Shown here: piece after piece, positions 1 to 9,258 of the stretch
Position numbering within the stretch: position 1 is the stretch's first letter
How the letters are laid out: each line of letters starts with the position of its first letter
Source: Thiosocius sp963736445
GTDB taxonomy: Bacteria > Pseudomonadota > Gammaproteobacteria > Chromatiales > Chromatiaceae
DNA: 64,000 bases
Direction: 5' to 3'
Assembly: GCA_963736445.1 (NCBI GenBank)
Contig: CAVTOY010000004.1
Location: 1 to 64,000 of the forward strand
The notes under the pieces: model-generated
What the model was told of the DNA's origin: nothing
The model's input: the letters and a program-made list of their open reading frames with translations, nothing else
The model's database searches: none
Made by a program: the position numbers and the translations under genes

Positions 1-2988
1 TCTGATCCAAAATTTTAGATAGAGAAAACATTTATCATTTGGCCAGAATCTTTCGGAATCTCGGACGGACATTTATAAACGCGACCGATCTTTCGAAAAT
101 CGTTAGAATTATTAGCGATGATACGGTAGATTGAGAAATGATACAGCGCAAGCCATGCGCATGCGCATGGCCTTTTTGTCCTGTTGATGAACGCAACGAC
201 TGCCTCGAAGGTGCGCCAGCCATCTGTCGAAGACGCTTGCAGACACCGCGGCTGGCGCATTTGTGTTGAAAGAGAAAAACTATTCCAGAAGTGCACTGAA
301 GCGACTTAGCTTCAAAATCTTGATGCACAAAGCGATGGCATGTCGCTGTAAGATGCACTTGCAAAATTGAACTGTCACGACCTGAGACTGTTTTGCAATC
401 AAGAGCTTCAGCGCACATACAACCTTGAGCGCGCAGGCGAGTTGCCAAATGTATTGTTAGAAGCCAGGTGTATAAGCAAAGATCACTGACACCGTAAGAC
501 ACTTCTTTCGACAAAAGCAAGAACGACCATATTTGCATCAATGTGATTGCGACACTTTGTATGCACACACACTCGCGGACGCAGTCACTAGACAGCGATC
601 AACTCATGCTTGATGCATGATCAATACATGGCTAGTGCGGCAAACTATCATCTCGCGCATCTCACGCCGCCTGAGCAACGCACACGTCTATCACAAAACG
701 TTCACAAGTCTTGAACCTGAACAAAGTTTTGTGCAGTGGCGGCGTCTCAACAACTTTCGGTAGATTTGAACTTGCAGTTCGGTAAATATGTCTATTTCTG
801 GATGTTGCAGACCCACTACAATGTAGATGTGATCTGCTCTCTGCTCGGGGAGTATGCGTGTTCAGAAAAGCTCTTGGGGTCAAGCCTCTTTCGGATGATG
901 ATACTGAGCGATTGTAAACAGCCCCTTCAAAAGGAGTTCATGGTGTTCCAGCGCAGATATGTTTCAACATAGGGTAGTGGCGGAGCTCATGTTTGAGGCC
1001 CTCAACTTCCTGACGTCGCATGGGTTCCAGCTGCAGCTCCTGTGTCTCCAAGCTTACATAGATAGCTGCTAAGAGAAATACGAGCTGCAGTTGGAACAAG
1101 AGGCGTGTGGTTGCCAGGACTCACCTTGGCATTACCTCTGAAAAGGTATGGTATGGCTGATGGTAGACCTACTCCCAGGCTACAATTGCTGCTTTGCGGC
1201 TGCTTTACTGCGCCTTCGGTGATGTTTTCTGCAACAAGCCCTCGTGTAGTGAAAGTTCTTGCCTACAAACATGCATTCTGCATCGTACATGCTACAGAGT
1301 GCTGACTTTATGACCTCTACTTGTTTTCAATGTGCTCTTTCAGCTCAGTTTTAGAGTCAAGTGCGGGCGAAGCTGCAAGAAAGTCACCTGTCGATGGTAC
1401 GGCCTCACAGACGGAGCAGCTCAAAAAGAAACAATGCAACCAACAGCCAGGATGTAATCGCATCCACCTTGAAAACCCCGTCACGACCCACATATATTTG
1501 TTCGAAATGGTGGAGTTGCAATGCACGGGCAGGCGTTTGCGTTTTGCGTGGCGCACGGCGACGGCCACCAAACCCTGACTTGGACATAGCCACATCGACC
1601 ACACGCCGGCGCTAGCAGATGTGCCGCTACCCTGAACATAATTGAACGCAGTCGTGATCGTTTTCACGCGTTAAACGAATGGCATTCAGTGTGCACGTCA
1701 CGCAATCATCGCACGCCATTCAAGCTATCCAACGATAGAAACGCTGAGTCTGCACGACGTCGTCGACGTCAATGACGACGTCATACACTACATCCACGAT
1801 CTGCACCAGGGGTACCAGTAGAGCCAATCTCAAACCCTGTACTTGCACATCTCGTCTGTACTTGTGTACTTTGTGCATCTGCACGAGAGGGCAGGTCAAA
1901 GCGCCCGTGGGACTCAGTACTGAAACACACTATCTAGCCTGGATGTCGCCGTCAAAGATTAACCCACCAGAGCGGGCAGCCACACTCCCGGCTTTTTGCA
2001 TCATACTGGTACCCTAACACCCAGACGTCAATGGAGGACTCAGTCTAGCCTATTCTCCCCATATGATAGACACATCAAAACACTCCGTCATTGTGCCGCC
2101 TCTCTGCTTTTGCTCTGCTGCATCAGTGCTAGAAACTCTGAGACAATTCTGGAGATGTTTTCTTTGGGCTGACTTTGCAATACCTCACCTGATTGTATCC
2201 ATTCTGAGGAATCATGTCTTTCGCCTCATTTAGTCTGCAAGTGATCGTGCCACTTAGCGTAGAAAACAACGATGGAAATATCCTCAAGGCTAAGATTGAA
2301 GGGTTGTCACATCGCAAGAGCAGTTCTCGTCTTTGTACTGCCTATTGCGATGTGCCGAAGTTTGTTCGTCGTCCCGTCTTTGTACTGTAACAATCTAGAA
2401 TTCAACTCGAAAACCCCACCAATCCTGCGCAGTCACCAGAGTTTTTCTAAATGTGACTGGTACACCCGCTCGTCGATGGCAAGGCAGAGACACAGAGCAA
2501 TGAAGGCAAGCACAAACAGGAACTGACCAAGTGAGCCCACCGAAAAGAAACAAACAGGGCAGAGGAGGAGGGATCGGGAGACAAGCCAGCCGCAAGTACT
2601 TCAAACACCAGGTGCATGTGTTCCCATGAGTTTTGCGTTCAAGTCTGTTCAAGTCCTTTTGTTCCCCAGGCTCTTGAGCCTGGGCTTGAGGCCGAAGCTC
2701 CCTCTGGGGCATGTTCGCTTGTGCGTCGCAGTGCGCGCCTTGCGATGGCTTGATACCCTTTTCTTTTCTTTTTTTTCTTTTCTGTTGACACTGAGAATTG
2801 GAAGCACTTGGCTTTGTGCCACCCGTAGGTCTACATCTTTGCGTGATCTCATGCCGTGGCGGGCTCGACATTGCAGACCCAGCCTGCTCTGGCTACCTCT
2901 TGTAGAAGATCTCTGCTGTCACAGCAGCATACCTGGCTGTCGAACCTGGGCAACAAGGTTTTCGCTCGCTTCCAATTGCTGAAGGACA
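1..2988. other. Non-coding-looking, lower-GC stretch; probably foreign or chimeric
   Basis: No reading frame here has a recognisable protein, a ribosome binding site plus start, or the GC-rich codon use seen everywhere after 3.2 kb. All open frames are short and overlap on both strands. Base composition is visibly more AT-rich (the first 60 bases are about one third G+C). Alternating CATGCGCATGCGCATGG-type runs near 155-172, TGCATGC-like words near 611-620 and a long pyrimidine tract followed by an AG near 2759-2792 give a eukaryote-like impression. The abrupt change to dense bacterial genes at about 3.1 kb suggests a chimeric contig or contamination. A genuine AT-rich bacterial island is possible but less likely. 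I cannot name a source organism. Confidence 0.55.
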
Positions 2989-3070
2989 ATAGGATCCGGC
3001 CCGGTCGCGCGCACGTCTGCGAATAATGCGATTTATCAACGACGTGCGCGCGGGCGACCAATCATCCTAT
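2989..3070. repeat. Imperfect inverted repeat (fold-back) at the composition boundary
   Basis: The arms ATAGGAT (2989-2995) and ATCCTAT (3064-3070) are complementary. An inner perfect 11-base arm GCGCGCACGTC (3007-3017) pairs with 3041-3051, and GGTC/GACC pair between them with a small bulge. The loop is about 23 bases. It lies exactly where the low-GC stretch gives way to bacterial sequence, so it may be a fold-back assembly artefact or a hairpin upstream of the cco cluster. Confidence 0.6.
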
Positions 3071-3187
3071 AGGGCATTGCATCCCGCCTGAGGGGCCACC
3101 CCTTCTGCCGAGGCCCTGAGGGAGGATGTGGCCTGATCATGACGGAATGCCGGGAGACCCTGCCCGGCCAATTCACAGGAAAACCGC

Positions 3188-3487
3188 ATGTCCACCCTGC
3201 CCGCCACCCGGCACGACAAGAACCAACTCCCGGTAACCCAGCAGATTGTCTCTGTGATGTGGCCTTCGTTTCTGACGGCGAGTGCGGCCACGATAATTTT
3301 TTTTACGCTCTTCGATCCGACCGAACTGGCAATGATCGGCGGCTTCCCAAACCTGACACGCACCGGCGGCTACACCATTGGCTTCTTCTGCTTCTGGTTG
3401 CTGACATCGATCAGCTGTGCGCTGACCTGTTACTTCCGGCGGCCGACGAACCTGCGTAAACCCGACGAAGCACCCCCGCAATCCTGA
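3188..3487 (+). CDS. Small two-helix membrane protein upstream of ccoG
   Basis: This 99-residue protein has two hydrophobic segments (about residues 20-43 and 62-84) and a polar, proline-rich tail, so it is probably an inner-membrane protein. The start is supported by AGGAAA eight bases upstream. It ends 17 bases before ccoG and is co-directional with ccoG and fixH, so it is likely part of the cbb3 oxidase assembly operon. I do not recognise a named family. The oxidase structural genes ccoNOP that usually precede ccoG are not in the window, probably because the bacterial sequence begins just upstream. Confidence 0.7.
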   Translation: MSTLPATRHDKNQLPVTQQIVSVMWPSFLTASAATIIFFTLFDPTELAMIGGFPNLTRTGGYTIGFFCFWLLTSISCALTCYFRRPTNLRKPDEAPPQS

Positions 3488-3504
3488 CGACGGAACAGCA
3501 GACG

Positions 3505-4908
3505 ATGTCTCAAACTGCCGCGAAAGCCAATCAAGCGCCGATCGAACAGGAGCTCTACAAAAAACGCGAAAAAATCTATCCACGCGAAGTACACGGCGTG
3601 TTCGCCGCGCTGCGTCTGCTCGCCATGGGCGCCCTCCTCGGCCTCTACTATGGCGTGCCCTGGATCAATTGGGATGGTCATCAGGCGATTCTGTTCGACC
3701 TGCCGGCGCGCAAGTTTTATATCTTCAGTCTGACCTTCTGGCCGCAGGACTTCTTCTATCTTTCGATGCTGCTCATCATCGCAGCCATGTCATTGTTCCT
3801 GTTCACTGCGCTGGCCGGGCGTCTGTGGTGCGGCTATGCCTGCCCTCAGACCGTGTGGACCGAGGTCTACATGTGGATCGAACGCAAGATCGAGGGCGGA
3901 TCGCGTAAGCAGAAAAAGCGTGACCAGGGTCCTCGCGATGCATCTTTCTTCGGCGTCAAGCTGACGAAGCACGGCGCCTGGCTGCTGTTTTCGCTATGGA
4001 CCGGTTTCACTTTCGTCGGCTACTTCACACCGGTCCGCGAACTCTGGGGCAGCGTGCTGACCTGGAACCTCGGCCCCTGGGAGACTTTCTGGATCTTTTT
4101 TTACGGCTTCGCTACCTACGGAAACGCGGGTTTCATGCGCGAGCAGGTGTGCACCTATATGTGCCCCTATGCGCGCTTTCAGAGCGCCATGTTCGACCAT
4201 GACACCCTGATCATCTCCTATGACGAGCAGCGCGGTAACCCGCGCGGCTCACGCAAGCGGGGGACGCCCTCCAGCAGCGTCGGATTGGGTGACTGCATCG
4301 ATTGTGGCCTGTGCGTCCAAGTCTGCCCCGTCGGTATCGACATCCGTGATGGTCTTCAATATCAGTGCATCGGATGTGCCGCCTGCATCGATGTCTGCGA
4401 CGATGTCATGGACAAGATGGGCTATCCGCGCGGATTGGTGAAATATACGACCGAGAATGCGCTGCAGGGCAAGCCGACCAAGACGATCCGGCCCCGGGTC
4501 CTGGTCTATGTCTCGATCCTGACTTTCGTCAGTGCCGCACTGGTGTATGCCCTGCTCACCCGCATCCCGCTCGAAGTCGACATCCTTCGCGACCGCAATG
4601 TCCTGTACACGGAGACCGACGAGGGTGTGGTGCAGAACGTATATAACCTGAAAATCATCAACAAGGACGATCAGCTGCAGCGCTACAATCTATCCGTATC
4701 AGGGCTCGAGGGCCTTCGTGTGATCGGCAAGACCGAAGATATCCAGATCCAAAGCGGTGCCGTGGCCGATCTGCCGATGCGCGTCGAGGTCGATCCGATC
4801 GCATTGAAATCCACGAGCAGCGAGATCATGTTCCATATCGAATCGACCGTCACACCCGAGATCGCCATCGAGAAGCACGCCCGCTTCCTCGGTCCGATGA
4901 TGCGCTGA
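3505..4908 (+). CDS. ccoG: Cytochrome c oxidase accessory protein CcoG (FixG/RdxA)
   Basis: This 467-residue membrane ferredoxin belongs to the CcoG/FixG family, implicated in copper reduction during assembly of cbb3-type oxidase. Visible features are several membrane segments (about residues 35-55, 70-105, 155-180, 190-210, 330-350), the paired motifs CGYACPQTVW and CTYMCPYARFQ, and two [4Fe-4S] binding motifs, CIDCGLCVQVCPVG and CIGCAACIDVC. A periplasmic Ig-like C-terminal domain follows the last helix. Length is normal for the family. fixH starts 13 bases downstream, the usual partner. Assignment is firm. Confidence 0.97.
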   Translation: MSQTAAKANQAPIEQELYKKREKIYPREVHGVFAALRLLAMGALLGLYYGVPWINWDGHQAILFDLPARKFYIFSLTFWPQDFFYLSMLLIIAAMSLFLFTALAGRLWCGYACPQTVWTEVYMWIERKIEGGSRKQKKRDQGPRDASFFGVKLTKHGAWLLFSLWTGFTFVGYFTPVRELWGSVLTWNLGPWETFWIFFYGFATYGNAGFMREQVCTYMCPYARFQSAMFDHDTLIISYDEQRGNPRGSRKRGTPSSSVGLGDCIDCGLCVQVCPVGIDIRDGLQYQCIGCAACIDVCDDVMDKMGYPRGLVKYTTENALQGKPTKTIRPRVLVYVSILTFVSAALVYALLTRIPLEVDILRDRNVLYTETDEGVVQNVYNLKIINKDDQLQRYNLSVSGLEGLRVIGKTEDIQIQSGAVADLPMRVEVDPIALKSTSSEIMFHIESTVTPEIAIEKHARFLGPMMR

Positions 4909-4921
4909 ATCGGAGCCTTAC

Positions 4922-5422
4922 ATGCGTCCTCCTCGCGAAGACACCGAACCCTGGTACAAGCAGTTTTGGCCATGGTTCTTGATCAGCCTGCCGCTGAGCG
5001 TGGTGATAGCGTCGATCTTCACCATCAACATTGCGATTGAGAGCGATGATGGTCTGGTGAGTGACGACTACTACAAGGAGGGTCTGGGGATTCACAAGGA
5101 CGCCAACAGCACGCAAATGGCGAAGGCGCTGGGCATCGCCGCGGCCGTCCGCTTCGACCGGGAGACGGGCGCCATCGCCGTGACCTTCGAACAGCCACTG
5201 CCGGCACAGAGTGCTGTCTTGTCACTCAAGGTGACGCACCCCACGCTACCTAATCAAGATCAGCTGGTTCAGCTCACGCCATCCGACGGGCAGGAATACC
5301 TCGGCCGCCTCGATCCCCTGGGGCCCGCGCGATGGAAACTCGAGCTGCGGCCCGATGACAGATCCTGGCGAATCGAGGGCCGACTGGCGCTACCGGATAC
5401 AGCGGCCACACGCCTCGAATAA
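4922..5422 (+). CDS. fixH: FixH family protein
   Basis: This 166-residue protein has one N-terminal membrane anchor (about residues 17-38) followed by a periplasmic domain. The sequence DDGLVSDDYYKEGL just after the anchor is typical of FixH/CcoH, a small protein needed for cbb3 oxidase maturation. A GGAG sits seven bases before the ATG. It lies directly behind ccoG. No ccoI/ccoS follows; the next gene (dnaQ) is convergent and ends 24 bases away, so the assembly cluster stops here or continues elsewhere. Confidence 0.9.
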   Translation: MRPPREDTEPWYKQFWPWFLISLPLSVVIASIFTINIAIESDDGLVSDDYYKEGLGIHKDANSTQMAKALGIAAAVRFDRETGAIAVTFEQPLPAQSAVLSLKVTHPTLPNQDQLVQLTPSDGQEYLGRLDPLGPARWKLELRPDDRSWRIEGRLALPDTAATRLE

Positions 5423-5446
5423 GTCACCGACGAAACGTCACGCTCA

Positions 5447-6160
5447 TCAGTGCAGGCGCCGCCATACGGCCTCACCGCCGGAGGCCTGGTCGATCGCCTG
5501 CAGGCGCGCCTGATGCGCATCCAGTTCCTCGCTGCTGGCCTCGACCACGACGAGATCCACCGCATCGCGCGCGATGCGCCGAATGCCCGGATGCTGCCCA
5601 TTCGACCTTTCGGACACGGCTGCGGCGTCCAAAGACAACGTGCGCTGGCCACCGCTCATGGCAAGATAGACGTCGGCGAGGATCTCGGCATCCAATAGCG
5701 CACCGTGCTTATCGCGCCGGCCGTTGTCGACGTCGTATCGGCCACATAAGGCATCGAGGCTATTGCGTTGGCCTGGGTGCTTCTTGCGCGCCATGACCAG
5801 CGTATCGAGCACCGCGCAGCACTCGTCGATCCTCCCCAACCCATCGACGCGCGCCAGTTCTGCATCCAGGAATCCGACATCGAACGGGGCATTGTGAATC
5901 ACCAGCTCCGCGCCCCGCAGGTAGGTCATGAGATCGCCGGCGATATCCGCGAAGCGCGGTTTATCTGCCAGGAGCTCGTTGGTAATGCCATGCACCTCGA
6001 CCGCCGCCGCGTCGATCTCGCGGTCCGGCTGCAGGTAGACATGAAAATTGTTGCCCGTGGGGCGACGCTCCATCAGCTCGACGCAGCCGATCTCGATAAT
6101 GCGATGCCCCTGCTCGGGCTCCAGTCCGGTCGTTTCGGTGTCGAGTACGATCTGTCTCAT
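5447..6160 (-). CDS. dnaQ: DNA polymerase III epsilon subunit, 3'-5' proofreading exonuclease
   Basis: This is a 237-residue DnaQ, the proofreading subunit of the replicative polymerase. The frame extends 18 codons further upstream, but the ATG at 6160 gives the canonical start MRQIVLDTETTG. Exonuclease motifs are present: ExoI DTETTG, ExoII HNAPFDVGFLD, and ExoIII-epsilon HGALLDAE, supplying the acidic residues and histidine for two-metal catalysis. The C-terminal ~50 residues would be the polymerase alpha-binding tail. It is convergent with fixH. RnhA, often adjacent in gammaproteobacteria, is absent. Confidence 0.95.
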   Translation of the reverse strand: MRQIVLDTETTGLEPEQGHRIIEIGCVELMERRPTGNNFHVYLQPDREIDAAAVEVHGITNELLADKPRFADIAGDLMTYLRGAELVIHNAPFDVGFLDAELARVDGLGRIDECCAVLDTLVMARKKHPGQRNSLDALCGRYDVDNGRRDKHGALLDAEILADVYLAMSGGQRTLSLDAAAVSERSNGQHPGIRRIARDAVDLVVVEASSEELDAHQARLQAIDQASGGEAVWRRLH

Positions 6161-6224
6161 GTGTCCAGGATTGCGGTTGGATAGCGGAGGGCAGCATCCC
6201 GCAGTCGGGGCCACGATTTCAAGC

Positions 6225-6244
6225 CCTAGCCTGCATATCTCACC
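6225..6244 (-). repeat. REP-like repeat, family A (GGTGAGATATGCAGGCTAG)
   Basis: The reverse complement of 6225-6244 reads GTGAGATATGCAGGCTAGGG. The same word recurs near 58881-58893 and 63524-63544 and, degenerate, near 18887 and 61221. All copies are intergenic. Confidence 0.6.
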
Positions 6245-6402
6245 GTTTTTCGTAACGAGGACGCCGAGACGCCGCTATGGCGGGATGCACGGAGTGGAAG
6301 GCGGTGCGGGCGCAGTCGACACTAGCCTGCAACGAGTACGCCCCGTCAGGGCGAGGGTATCGGAGGCCGCAGCAGGAAATCGGGGAGATCATGTCTAGCC
6401 CA

Positions 6403-7407
6403 TCAAATCCCCCCGTAAACGAACAGCAGGTAGGTATTGAGGAGATAGATCAGAAAAAGCGAGATCCCCGCCCAGCCAACAAAACCGAACACAAGTCCGC
6501 GGGGCCGGTACAGCAAGCCGACGATGGCTACGCCGGTCATCATGACGGTGGAAAACGCGGAGATGGCGTGTGTGCTCGAGACCGCATCGAACAGCGGACC
6601 GGGCAGATACATGATGTCGTCGATGGCCAGTATCCCGATGTTGAACAAATTGCTCCCGAACAGATTGCCGATGGCCATGTCCAGGGCACCGAGGCGCAGT
6701 GCGGCCACTGTGACGGCCATCTCCGGCACCGAGGTAACGAACGCGACGAACAGGGTGCCCACGAAGCTCTGGTGCCACCCCATCTCGAGCGCCAACGCCT
6801 TGGCCACAAAGGGCAGCCATACGCCCGCCGCCAGGATGACCAGCGCGGCCAGGCTGTATCTGAGGATCGCATCGCGCAGCGACAGGTCCGGATAGGAATC
6901 CATCTTGGCCTCCGTGAACTCCCTGACCTCCTCGGTCTCGTAGCGAAACACGGCACGCATCGACACCATGTAAAGGATCAGGATCGCCGGGGTGTAAAGC
7001 CCAATGTGCCCGAGGGTCATGGATTTCCCGAACGAGGCCGCCGAGATACTGAGACCCGCCAGGCCAACCAGCAGAATGCCGAATCCCGCCGACAAGATGT
7101 GTCCCCTGCTCGCCCGAAGGAAGATCGACTCCTCACGGTTCAGCATATCGAGCAGGAAAAGCAGCAGTAGATTAAACACACAGCTGCCGAGCACGTCCCC
7201 CACCGCGATCTCGGGCGCATTCGCGACCGTGACCGAGCTCACCCCCGTTACCAGTTCCGGCAACGAGGTGACGCTGGCGAGCATCACCACACCGACCCAT
7301 GTGCCGCCAAGGCCCGTCTTATCGGCAATGGCATCGCCGTAACGCGACAGGTTCACCCCCGCCACCCCGATCAGCGCAAGACACAGCAGAAACTGAACCC
7401 AGATCAC
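6403..7407 (-). CDS. Sodium/calcium exchanger family protein (YrbG-like)
   Basis: This roughly 334-residue inner-membrane antiporter has about ten hydrophobic segments. The two inverted alpha-repeats characteristic of the CaCA superfamily are visible: ASVTSLPELVTG in the N-terminal half and FVTSVPEMAVT followed by GNLFGSNLFN in the C-terminal half, carrying the conserved glutamates that bind cation. The open frame runs up into pgi, but the GTG at 7407 with GGAGG eight bases upstream is the best start. It lies 53 bases downstream of pgi on the same strand and may be co-transcribed. Confidence 0.88.
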   Translation of the reverse strand: MIWVQFLLCLALIGVAGVNLSRYGDAIADKTGLGGTWVGVVMLASVTSLPELVTGVSSVTVANAPEIAVGDVLGSCVFNLLLLFLLDMLNREESIFLRASRGHILSAGFGILLVGLAGLSISAASFGKSMTLGHIGLYTPAILILYMVSMRAVFRYETEEVREFTEAKMDSYPDLSLRDAILRYSLAALVILAAGVWLPFVAKALALEMGWHQSFVGTLFVAFVTSVPEMAVTVAALRLGALDMAIGNLFGSNLFNIGILAIDDIMYLPGPLFDAVSSTHAISAFSTVMMTGVAIVGLLYRPRGLVFGFVGWAGISLFLIYLLNTYLLFVYGGI

Positions 7408-7460
7408 GTGAAGCGCCTCCGCAGCGCCCGGATATCGACAGGTGCGGGAAACTATTCCGG

Positions 7461-9107
7461 CTAATCGCCGAGCGTAAGATGGTAGCGCCGTACCAGGCTG
7501 GCGGTCGAGGAGTCGACACTGGGTGACAATGCAGTGGCGCGAAAGTCGGCCAGGATATGACTGGCCAGCTGCTTGCCGAGCTCCACGCCCCATTGGTCGA
7601 AGGAATCCACGCCCCAGATTACCCCCTGCACGAACACCTTGTGCTCGTAGAGCGCGATCAATGCGCCGAGAATGCGCGGCGTGAGCTGGTCGACGACCAG
7701 CATATTACTCGGCCGATTGCCGGGGAAAATGCGATGCGGCACCAGTCTCTCGATCGTCTCGGGAGCAATCTTGCCTGCCTCGAGTTCGGCTCGCGCCTCG
7801 GACTCGGTTCGACCACGCATCAGCGCCTGCGCCTGCGCCAGGCAGTTGGCGACCAGCTTGTCATGATGGTCTTCCAGCGGGCTATGACTGCGCAGCGGCA
7901 GGATGAAATCCGTCGGGATCAGGCGCGTACCCTGGTGGATCAGCTGAAAAAAGCTGTGCTGGGCATCGGTGCCCGGCTGGCCCCAGATCACCGGGCCCGT
8001 GTCGTAATCGACCGGCACGCCGTCGCGCGTGACGCGCTTGCCGTTACTCTCCATGTCGACCTGCTGCAGATACGCAGGCATGTACTGCAGATTCTGGTCA
8101 TAGGGAATCACGGCCAGGGTGTCGGCGCCGCCGAAATTGTTATACCAGATGCCCAATAGCGCCAGCACGACCGGCATATTGCGCTCCGGCGGCGCCTCGA
8201 CGAAATGTTCGTCCATGTCATGCGCGCCATACAACAGCTCTTCGAAGTGTTGCATGCCGACCGCCAGCGCAATGGGCAGACCGATCGCCGACCACAGAGA
8301 GTAACGACCGCCGACCCATTCCCAAAACTCGAACATATTGGCCGGATCGATCCCAAATTCCGTCACCGCCGCACCGTTGGTCGATACCGCAACGAAATGC
8401 CGCGCGATCGCGGCCTCCGTCTTCAGGGCCTGAAGACACCATGCACGCGCTGATTCCGCATTGGTCAGGGTCTCCTGGGTGGTGAAGGTCTTGGAGGCGA
8501 CGACAAACAGCGTCTGTGCCGGATCGAGTCGACCCAGCGTCTGGGTCAGCTGTGCCCCGTCGACATTGGAGACGAAGTGCACCCGTAGACTGGGATCCTG
8601 ATAAGGATACAGGGCCTCGCAGACCATTTTCGGGCCCAGGCTGGAGCCCCCGATGCCCAGACTCACGATATCGGTGATGCGCTGCCCGGTATGGCCCAGC
8701 CAGCGGCCTTCACGAACCTCTGCGGAGAATTCCCGCATGCGGTCGAGCACCGACCGGATCCCCGGCATCACGTCGTCACCATCGACCTGATAATCGCGCG
8801 GACCGAGATTGCGCAGCGCCATGTGTAGCACCGCCCGCCCTTCGGTATTGTTGACCTTTTCGCCTCGCAGCAGGCTATCGCCCCAGAAGGTCAGATCCGC
8901 GGCCCGCGCCAGCGCTAAAAGCCGGCGCAGGGTCTCGTCGGTGATCAGATTCTTGGAGTAGTCGAGGTGGATGCCGCAGCCGTCGAGGCTGTAACGTTCG
9001 CAGCGTTCGGGATCCTGCTCGAACAAGTCGCGCATGCGCAGACCGCCGACCGACTTCCAGTGTGCTGCGAGCGCCTTCCATTCAGGGGTGTGGCTGATCA
9101 GTGGCAT
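7461..9107 (-). CDS. pgi: Glucose-6-phosphate isomerase
   Basis: Pgi interconverts glucose 6-phosphate and fructose 6-phosphate in the cytoplasm. The open frame is longer, but the ATG at 9107 (MPLISHTPEWKAL) gives 548 residues, matching the usual ~549. Signature regions are present: SLGIGGSSLGPKM, VASKTFTTQET, the FEFWEWVGGRYSLWS active-site region, and SFDQWGVELGKQLA near the C-terminus. It is divergent from ppc, with a 151-base shared upstream region. Confidence 0.97.
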   Translation of the reverse strand: MPLISHTPEWKALAAHWKSVGGLRMRDLFEQDPERCERYSLDGCGIHLDYSKNLITDETLRRLLALARAADLTFWGDSLLRGEKVNNTEGRAVLHMALRNLGPRDYQVDGDDVMPGIRSVLDRMREFSAEVREGRWLGHTGQRITDIVSLGIGGSSLGPKMVCEALYPYQDPSLRVHFVSNVDGAQLTQTLGRLDPAQTLFVVASKTFTTQETLTNAESARAWCLQALKTEAAIARHFVAVSTNGAAVTEFGIDPANMFEFWEWVGGRYSLWSAIGLPIALAVGMQHFEELLYGAHDMDEHFVEAPPERNMPVVLALLGIWYNNFGGADTLAVIPYDQNLQYMPAYLQQVDMESNGKRVTRDGVPVDYDTGPVIWGQPGTDAQHSFFQLIHQGTRLIPTDFILPLRSHSPLEDHHDKLVANCLAQAQALMRGRTESEARAELEAGKIAPETIERLVPHRIFPGNRPSNMLVVDQLTPRILGALIALYEHKVFVQGVIWGVDSFDQWGVELGKQLASHILADFRATALSPSVDSSTASLVRRYHLTLGD

Positions 9108-9258
9108 GAGACAGGGATCGACGGCTTGGGTAAAGTGGAGGCCGGCTTGGACGGCTCGGATCTCGGCGATTTGTACCATGTATACCCAGGCCAGGCCAAC
9201 CGGCCAGGGATTTCCGCGCCGCGGCGCGGCGAACTTCAGAATCAGCGGGTAAGGACCA

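Noticed and set aside
35..3061. Several 60-177 codon frames in the first 3 kb
   Set aside because: No ribosome sites, no codon bias and no recognisable motif; they overlap on both strands in a non-coding-looking stretch.
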